Source: a bacterium
Lineage (GTDB): Bacteria; Chloroflexota; Chloroflexia; Thermomicrobiales; UBA6265
Length of the DNA: 9,566 nucleotides
Direction: 5' to 3'
NCBI GenBank assembly: GCA_029977305.1
Contig: JAPOLF010000072.1
Coordinates: 1 to 9,566, forward strand
The position numbers and the translations under genes were made by a program. The notes under the pieces were generated by a model. That model was not told the origin of the DNA. It worked only from the letters and a program-made list of their open reading frames with translations, and made no database searches. This document shows, piece by piece, positions 5,714 to 9,566 of the stretch. Every line of letters starts with the position of its first letter. Within the stretch, counting starts at the first letter, position 1.

Positions 5714-7060
5714 ATGATCAACGACGACGTGCTGGAGGACATCCGGGCGCGCATCGCCGAACGGGAAGAACTCGGCATCCGCGGCCTCGCTGAGCGCCTC
5801 GGTCCGGCGGACTGGGCTGACATCGTCCCGCGCCTCGACGAGACCGAGATCGCCGCGCTCCTCGAGATCCTTCCCGACAGCGAGATCTCCGAACTCCTCG
5901 GCGAACTCGAACCGGAACAAGCCGCCGACATCCTCGAGACGCTCGAGACCGACCAGGCCGCCGATCTCCTCGAGCAGATCGATCCCGACGACGCCACCGA
6001 CATCGTCGCCGAACTCAGCAGCGAGGACGCCGAGCAGATCCTCCAGGCGATGGAGCCGGCTGAGGCCGCCGAGATCCGCGAACTGCTCCCATACGCCCAG
6101 GACACCGCCGGCGGCCGCATGACCCCGGCCTTCGTCGCCATCGCACCAGACATCCGCGCAGACGACGCCATCGCCATGCTCCGCCGCGTCGCCGAGGAGG
6201 CGGAGACGATCTACTACGTCTACGTCCTCGATCCCCAGGAGAAACTCCTCGGTGTCCTCTCACTGCACCACCTGGTGCTGACCCGGCCCAGCACGCCCGT
6301 CGGCGACCTCATGGTTGCCGATCCGCTCCGCGTCCAGGCCGAGGCCGACCAGGAGACCGCCGCCCGCCTGCTGGTGGACAACAACTTGTTGGCATTGCCG
6401 GTGGTGGACGACCAAGACCGCTTGCTCGGGATCATCACCCAGGACGACATCGCCGACGTTCTCGAGGAAGAGGCCACCGAAGACATCGAGCGCCTCGGCG
6501 GTTCGCAGCCGCTCGAGATGCCGTACCGCGTCGCCTCGGTGCCGGTGCTCGTGCGCCGCCGCGTGGGGTGGTTGCTCTTCCTCTTCCTCGCAGGATTGTT
6601 GACCACGCAAGTGCTCGTCTCGTTCCAGTCGCGGCTGGAACTCGTCCCTGCGCTGACGCTCTTCATCCCGCTGATCGTCGGCATCGGCGGCAACGTCGGA
6701 TCGCAGACCGCGACCACACTCGTCCGCGCCATCGGCATCGGCGAAGTCGACATCCGCGACGCGGGGTGGGTGATGCTGAAGGAGCTCGCCACCGGCCTCC
6801 TGATCGGCCTGATCCTTGGGCTTGCCGGGCTTCTCCGCGGCGGTCTCGCAGCAGGGCTGCAGATCGGGATCGTGGTCGCGTTGACGATCCTGGTGCTGAC
6901 GATCTGGTCGTCCGGGGTGGCGGCGGTGCTGCCGTTGATTTTGCGCAAGATCGGATTCGATCCGGCCGTGGTGTCGGCGCCGTTCATCGCGACGCTGGTC
7001 GACGCCACCGGCCTCCTGATCTACCTCACCATCGCGGGGCTGGTGCTCGGCGCGCTGTGA
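5714..7060 (+). CDS. mgtE: Magnesium transporter MgtE
   Basis: MgtE is a dimeric inner-membrane Mg2+ channel that closes when cytoplasmic Mg2+ binds its N and CBS domains. The length of 448 residues is typical. The N domain (about 1-130) is a helical superhelix with repeats such as LEPEQAADILETLETDQAADLL. A CBS pair spans about 135-255: MTPAFVAIAPDIRADDA, VLSLHHL, then LMVADPLRVQAEADQETA and LLGIITQDDIADVLEEEATEDIERLGG, which leads into the plug helix. Five membrane helices occupy about 283-448. The family signature IPLIVGIGGNVGSQTATT (318-335) and Asp430 in ATLVDATGLLIYL, matching the pore aspartate of Thermus MgtE, are intact, so the channel should work. A weak GAGG precedes the ATG. The upstream palindrome copy B could be a regulatory site. 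The stop lies 7 bp from the stop of corA on the other strand. Confidence 0.95.
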   Translation: MINDDVLEDIRARIAEREELGIRGLAERLGPADWADIVPRLDETEIAALLEILPDSEISELLGELEPEQAADILETLETDQAADLLEQIDPDDATDIVAELSSEDAEQILQAMEPAEAAEIRELLPYAQDTAGGRMTPAFVAIAPDIRADDAIAMLRRVAEEAETIYYVYVLDPQEKLLGVLSLHHLVLTRPSTPVGDLMVADPLRVQAEADQETAARLLVDNNLLALPVVDDQDRLLGIITQDDIADVLEEEATEDIERLGGSQPLEMPYRVASVPVLVRRRVGWLLFLFLAGLLTTQVLVSFQSRLELVPALTLFIPLIVGIGGNVGSQTATTLVRAIGIGEVDIRDAGWVMLKELATGLLIGLILGLAGLLRGGLAAGLQIGIVVALTILVLTIWSSGVAAVLPLILRKIGFDPAVVSAPFIATLVDATGLLIYLTIAGLVLGAL

Positions 7061-7067
7061 TCGCGGC

Positions 7068-8033
7068 TCAGAGCCAATCGATCCGCTTGAAGAAGATCGC
7101 CAACCCGCCTCCGACCGCCACCATCAATCCGAGCGCCCATCCATATCCCCAGGCCCAATCGAGTTCGGGCATGTGCGCGAAATTCATCCCGTAGATGCCG
7201 CTGATCAGCGCCATCGACATCAGGATGATCGACGAGGACGTCATCCGCTTCACCGTCACGTTCAGGTGGTACGAGGTCATCGACATCGACGCATCGAGTG
7301 CCGAGGTGAGCAGGTCGCGATAGAGATCGACGGCATCCGCAATCCGCAGCAGATGGTCGTAGACATCTTGGAAGTAGACGATCTCCTGCTTGGTGAAGAG
7401 GGGCGCATCGCGCCGCACCAGCACATTCAGCACGTCACGCTCCGGTCCGATCACCCGGCGGAGCGCGAGCAGGTCCTTCTTCAGGTCGAAGATCTCCTCT
7501 TGCGTCGTGTTTCCCGGGGTCCGGAAGATCTCGTCTTCCAGATCCTCGGCCCGATCCCCGACGGCATCCAGCACCGGGAAGTAGCCATCCACGATCTCGT
7601 CGAGCATGGCGTAGAGCAGCAATCCGGAGCCGTGCTTGCCGGTCATTGCCGCTTCCTTCGTCCAGCGCTTCAGGACCGCGTCGATCTCCGGCACGTTGCC
7701 GTGGTGGATCGTCAACATGTACCGCTTGCCGGTGAAGATTCCGAGTTCACGCGGGATGAGGCGCCCGTCCAGCAGATCGATGGCGTAGAAGACGAGGAAG
7801 ACCAGATCGTCGTGCAACTCGATCTTCGGTCGCTCGTGCGCTTGCTGGACGTCCTCGAGCATCAGTGGGTGGATGCCGAACTCGCTGCTGATTGAGAGCA
7901 ACTCCTCGTCCGTCGGGTCCTCCACGTCGATCCACAGGAGTTGGGTCTCGCTCGTGAGCATCCCGGACAGCCCATCGAGCGGCGCTTCCGCCGTCTGGGT
8001 GGGCATCCCGTTGTGGAGCATGATGCGGATCAT
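7068..8033 (-). CDS. corA: CorA-family magnesium (Mg2+/Co2+) transporter
   Basis: This protein of 321 residues forms a pentameric inner-membrane channel for Mg2+, sometimes Co2+ or Ni2+. The cytoplasmic N-terminal domain opens with WIDVEDPTDEEL (34-45) and contains HPLMLEDVQQAHERPK (55-70), typical of CorA. The long stalk helix runs through RVIGPERDVLNVLVRRD (193-209) to LNVTVKRMT. The first membrane helix (about 266-282) ends in the selectivity motif YGMN (281-284), and the second spans about 294-314. A short basic tail, FKRIDWL, ends the protein. The ATG at 8033 is preceded by GGAGG with 6-nt spacing (8040-8044). The gene lies downstream of the histidine kinase on the same strand with 90 bp between, so it may be co-transcribed or have its own promoter. 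It ends tail to tail with mgtE. Confidence 0.95.
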   Translation of the reverse strand: MIRIMLHNGMPTQTAEAPLDGLSGMLTSETQLLWIDVEDPTDEELLSISSEFGIHPLMLEDVQQAHERPKIELHDDLVFLVFYAIDLLDGRLIPRELGIFTGKRYMLTIHHGNVPEIDAVLKRWTKEAAMTGKHGSGLLLYAMLDEIVDGYFPVLDAVGDRAEDLEDEIFRTPGNTTQEEIFDLKKDLLALRRVIGPERDVLNVLVRRDAPLFTKQEIVYFQDVYDHLLRIADAVDLYRDLLTSALDASMSMTSYHLNVTVKRMTSSSIILMSMALISGIYGMNFAHMPELDWAWGYGWALGLMVAVGGGLAIFFKRIDWL

Positions 8034-8063
8034 CCGAGGCCTCCGGGGCGCGCGGCCCCCACC

Positions 8064-8069
8064 ATGCTA
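8064..8069 (-). promoter_or_regulatory. Candidate -10 box upstream of corA
   Basis: TAGCAT on the minus strand would place a transcription start near 8057, leaving a leader of about 24 nt that contains the GGAGG at 8040-8044. No convincing -35 is visible, so this is a weak call. If absent, corA depends on read-through from the kinase gene. Confidence 0.25.
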
Positions 8070-8079
8070 CCCACCTGCG

Positions 8080-8102
8080 CATCGGCACCGCACGGGCCGA
8101 TG
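8080..8102. repeat. Inverted repeat between the histidine kinase and corA
   Basis: CATCGGC (8080-8086) and GCCGATG (8096-8102) form a perfect 7-bp stem with a 9-nt loop, starting 21 nt after the kinase stop on the minus strand. There is no following T-run, so it is not a classic intrinsic terminator. It may be an operator, an RNA-processing hairpin or a weak pause site. Confidence 0.4.
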
Positions 8103-8123
8103 GTCACACTTCCGGCGGTGCGA

Positions 8124-9566
8124 TCACCCCGCGAGCGGCAACCGCACCACGAATCGCGCCCCGCGCGTGGTTGTCGGGTCAAGTGTCACGCTGCCGCCGA
8201 GGGACGCCACGAGGGAAACGACGATCGCCAACCCGAGCCCGGATCCTCCCGTGGCCCGCGAGCGGCCCGGATCGACCCGCCCGAATCGTTCGAAGATCTT
8301 CGTCCGGGCGTCAGGCGGGATGCCCGGTCCTTCATCAGCGACCACCACTTCCGCCTCCCGCCCGGCCGTCCGCACCGTGAGCGAGACGGGAGTGCCCTCT
8401 GGGGTGTGCACCCGGGCATTGGTCAACAGGTTGTCAATCACCTGCCGCACCGCGACCTGATCGCCGGCCGCGACGACCCCGTCCTGAATCTCCACGTGCA
8501 ACGGCCGCGCGGGGTCCGCCGCGCGGAAATCCTGCGCCGCATCGCGCGCGATCGCACCGAGATCGATCGGCTCCTGATCCAATTCCCGCTGCTGATCGAG
8601 TTTCGCCAACAGGAGCAGGTCATCCACCAATCGCGACATCCGGATCGCCTCGGATTCGATCCGGCCCATCCCGCGGCGGATCGCCGTCTCATCGGTCATC
8701 GCCCCTTGGCGGTAGAGCTCGGCATAGCCGCGCAGGGAGGTGAGCGGGGTGCGTAGTTCGTGCGCCGCATCGCCGACGAATCGGCGCAGCCGTTCCTCGC
8801 TCGCGGCGCGGGCGTCTGCAGCGCGCTCGATCTGCCCCAGCATGTCGTTCAGCGCATTGCCGAGTCGCCCGAGTTCGGTGCGCGGGTCCGCGTCGTCGAC
8901 GCGCTGGCTGAGATCGCCCGCGCCGATCGCCGCCGCCGTGTCGATCATCCGATCGATCGGTTGGAGGCCCCGCCGCACCAGCAACGAACTCCCGAGCGCC
9001 GCCAGCCCCAGTGCGGCGATGCTGGCGATCCCCACCAGCCAGAGGAGATCGCGCACGGTCTTCTCGACCGCGGCGAGGGGGGCAGCGGTCACCACCACGA
9101 ACCCATCCTCGAGGCGGTTGACCATCGCGCGGTACCGCAGGTCGTCATCCTCGGATTCCACCGTGATGATGCCGCCCGAGGGCAGCTCCTCGACCTCTGA
9201 GGAGCGCAGATCGAGGTCGGGGAGGGGATCGGGCTCGTCCGGGTATCCCGACGGACTCGCGGCGAGCAGTGCGCCGTCCGGCCCGTAGACCATGCGTGCC
9301 ACCGGACGTTCGATCTGCGTGCCCGCGGTGCTGTCGATCACCGCCGGGCGATCGTCGTGGTCGCGTTCCTCGTGATCGTCGCGATCACCACGGCGCGGCG
9401 GACCCGGATTCGGCACCTCGAAGCGCTGGGCCGCCTCGACCACCGTCGCATCCACCTGCGCGATCAGCGTCGAGCGGGTCGCCCCGACCACTGCCGCCCC
9501 GAGCACCCCGAGGATGACCAAGAGCAGCGCCACGATCCCGATCGTCAACCGCGCCCGGATGCTCAT
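8124..9566 (-). CDS. Membrane sensor histidine kinase with acidic/His-rich extracytoplasmic loop
   Basis: This two-component sensor kinase of 480 residues autophosphorylates on His and passes the phosphate to a response regulator. A membrane helix at about residues 9-29 follows the basic MSIRAR start, and a second spans about 173-196, enclosing an extracytoplasmic domain of about 140 residues. A HAMP linker (about 197-250) leads to the dimerisation/phosphoacceptor domain with AHELRTPLTSLRGYAEL (phospho-His269). The ATPase domain has the N box DNLLTNARVHTP (378-389), the G1 box DEGPGIP (411-417), the F box IFERFGRVD (424-432) and the G2 box GGSGLGLAIV (440-449). All key elements are intact. 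The extracytoplasmic loop contains DRDDHEERDHDDR (61-73) and ESEDDD (137-142), possible sites for divalent cations. The ATG is the last codon at the window edge, so its ribosome site cannot be seen. A response regulator gene is expected just beyond. Metal sensing is inferred from composition and the neighbouring Mg2+ transporter genes. Confidence 0.93.
   Translation of the reverse strand: MSIRARLTIGIVALLLVILGVLGAAVVGATRSTLIAQVDATVVEAAQRFEVPNPGPPRRGDRDDHEERDHDDRPAVIDSTAGTQIERPVARMVYGPDGALLAASPSGYPDEPDPLPDLDLRSSEVEELPSGGIITVESEDDDLRYRAMVNRLEDGFVVVTAAPLAAVEKTVRDLLWLVGIASIAALGLAALGSSLLVRRGLQPIDRMIDTAAAIGAGDLSQRVDDADPRTELGRLGNALNDMLGQIERAADARAASEERLRRFVGDAAHELRTPLTSLRGYAELYRQGAMTDETAIRRGMGRIESEAIRMSRLVDDLLLLAKLDQQRELDQEPIDLGAIARDAAQDFRAADPARPLHVEIQDGVVAAGDQVAVRQVIDNLLTNARVHTPEGTPVSLTVRTAGREAEVVVADEGPGIPPDARTKIFERFGRVDPGRSRATGGSGLGLAIVVSLVASLGGSVTLDPTTTRGARFVVRLPLAG

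Noticed and set aside
4233..6177. Two long minus-strand open frames (4233-5543 and 4846-6177) across the macro-domain gene and neighbours
   Set aside because: They overlap each other and run through three recognised plus-strand genes. Their Ser/Arg-rich translations match no family.
6220..7008. Minus-strand open frame of 262 codons opposite mgtE
   Set aside because: It is antisense to conserved MgtE domains and has a biased Ser/Thr/Arg composition.
7173..8756. Plus-strand open frames of 240 and 271 codons opposite corA and the kinase
   Set aside because: Both are antisense shadows of strongly conserved genes and show His/Arg/Asp-rich low-complexity sequence.

Overview
The window is a high-GC, gene-dense stretch of a bacterial chromosome. 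Seven complete genes, one cut by the left window edge and one starting exactly at the right edge account for almost all of it. GC-rich third codon positions, an ATGA-coupled ECF sigma/anti-sigma pair, a large proline/threonine/alanine-rich secreted stalk and a probable leaderless gene would fit Chloroflexota (Thermomicrobia-like) or a high-GC Gram-positive. The taxon cannot be fixed from the sequence alone. I see no rRNA, tRNA, CRISPR array, insertion sequence or prophage gene.

Left part (1-2171, minus strand): a three-gene overlapping operon. It reads, in order of transcription, a protein of unknown function with a possible degenerate archease-like fold, a family-2-type (GT-A) glycosyltransferase and a GDP-L-fucose synthase that runs off the left edge. 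This looks like part of a cell-surface fucosylation or polysaccharide locus.

Middle (2172-4892): a divergent regulatory region of about 330 bp, then an ECF sigma factor and its membrane-anchored zinc-finger anti-sigma factor on the plus strand, overlapping by ATGA. The anti-sigma factor carries a very long P/T/A-rich extracytoplasmic stalk that ends in a beta-propeller-like domain. Possible ECF-type promoter elements (GRAACC plus CGTT) face both ways in the divergent region, so the sigma factor may drive both its own pair and the fucosylation operon.

Then (4893-5713) comes a small, divergent macro-domain protein gene. It is bracketed by two copies of an identical 21-bp element containing the perfect 16-bp palindrome GTCCACCCGGGTGGAC. 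Its start codon sits where transcription would be expected to begin after a -10-like box, which suggests a leaderless mRNA.

Right part (5714-9566): two unrelated magnesium transport systems, MgtE (plus) and CorA (minus), are arranged tail to tail with only 7 bp between their stop codons. Upstream of corA, on the same strand, is a sensor histidine kinase whose extracytoplasmic loop is rich in Asp, Glu and His. Its response regulator is probably just beyond the right edge. The context suggests a module for divalent cation homeostasis, but the link between kinase and transporters is inference.

The most interesting items are the palindromic repeat pair around the macro-domain gene, the tethered-propeller anti-sigma factor with possible bidirectional ECF promoters, the archease-like protein in a sugar operon, and the acidic/His-rich sensor kinase next to two Mg2+ transporters.
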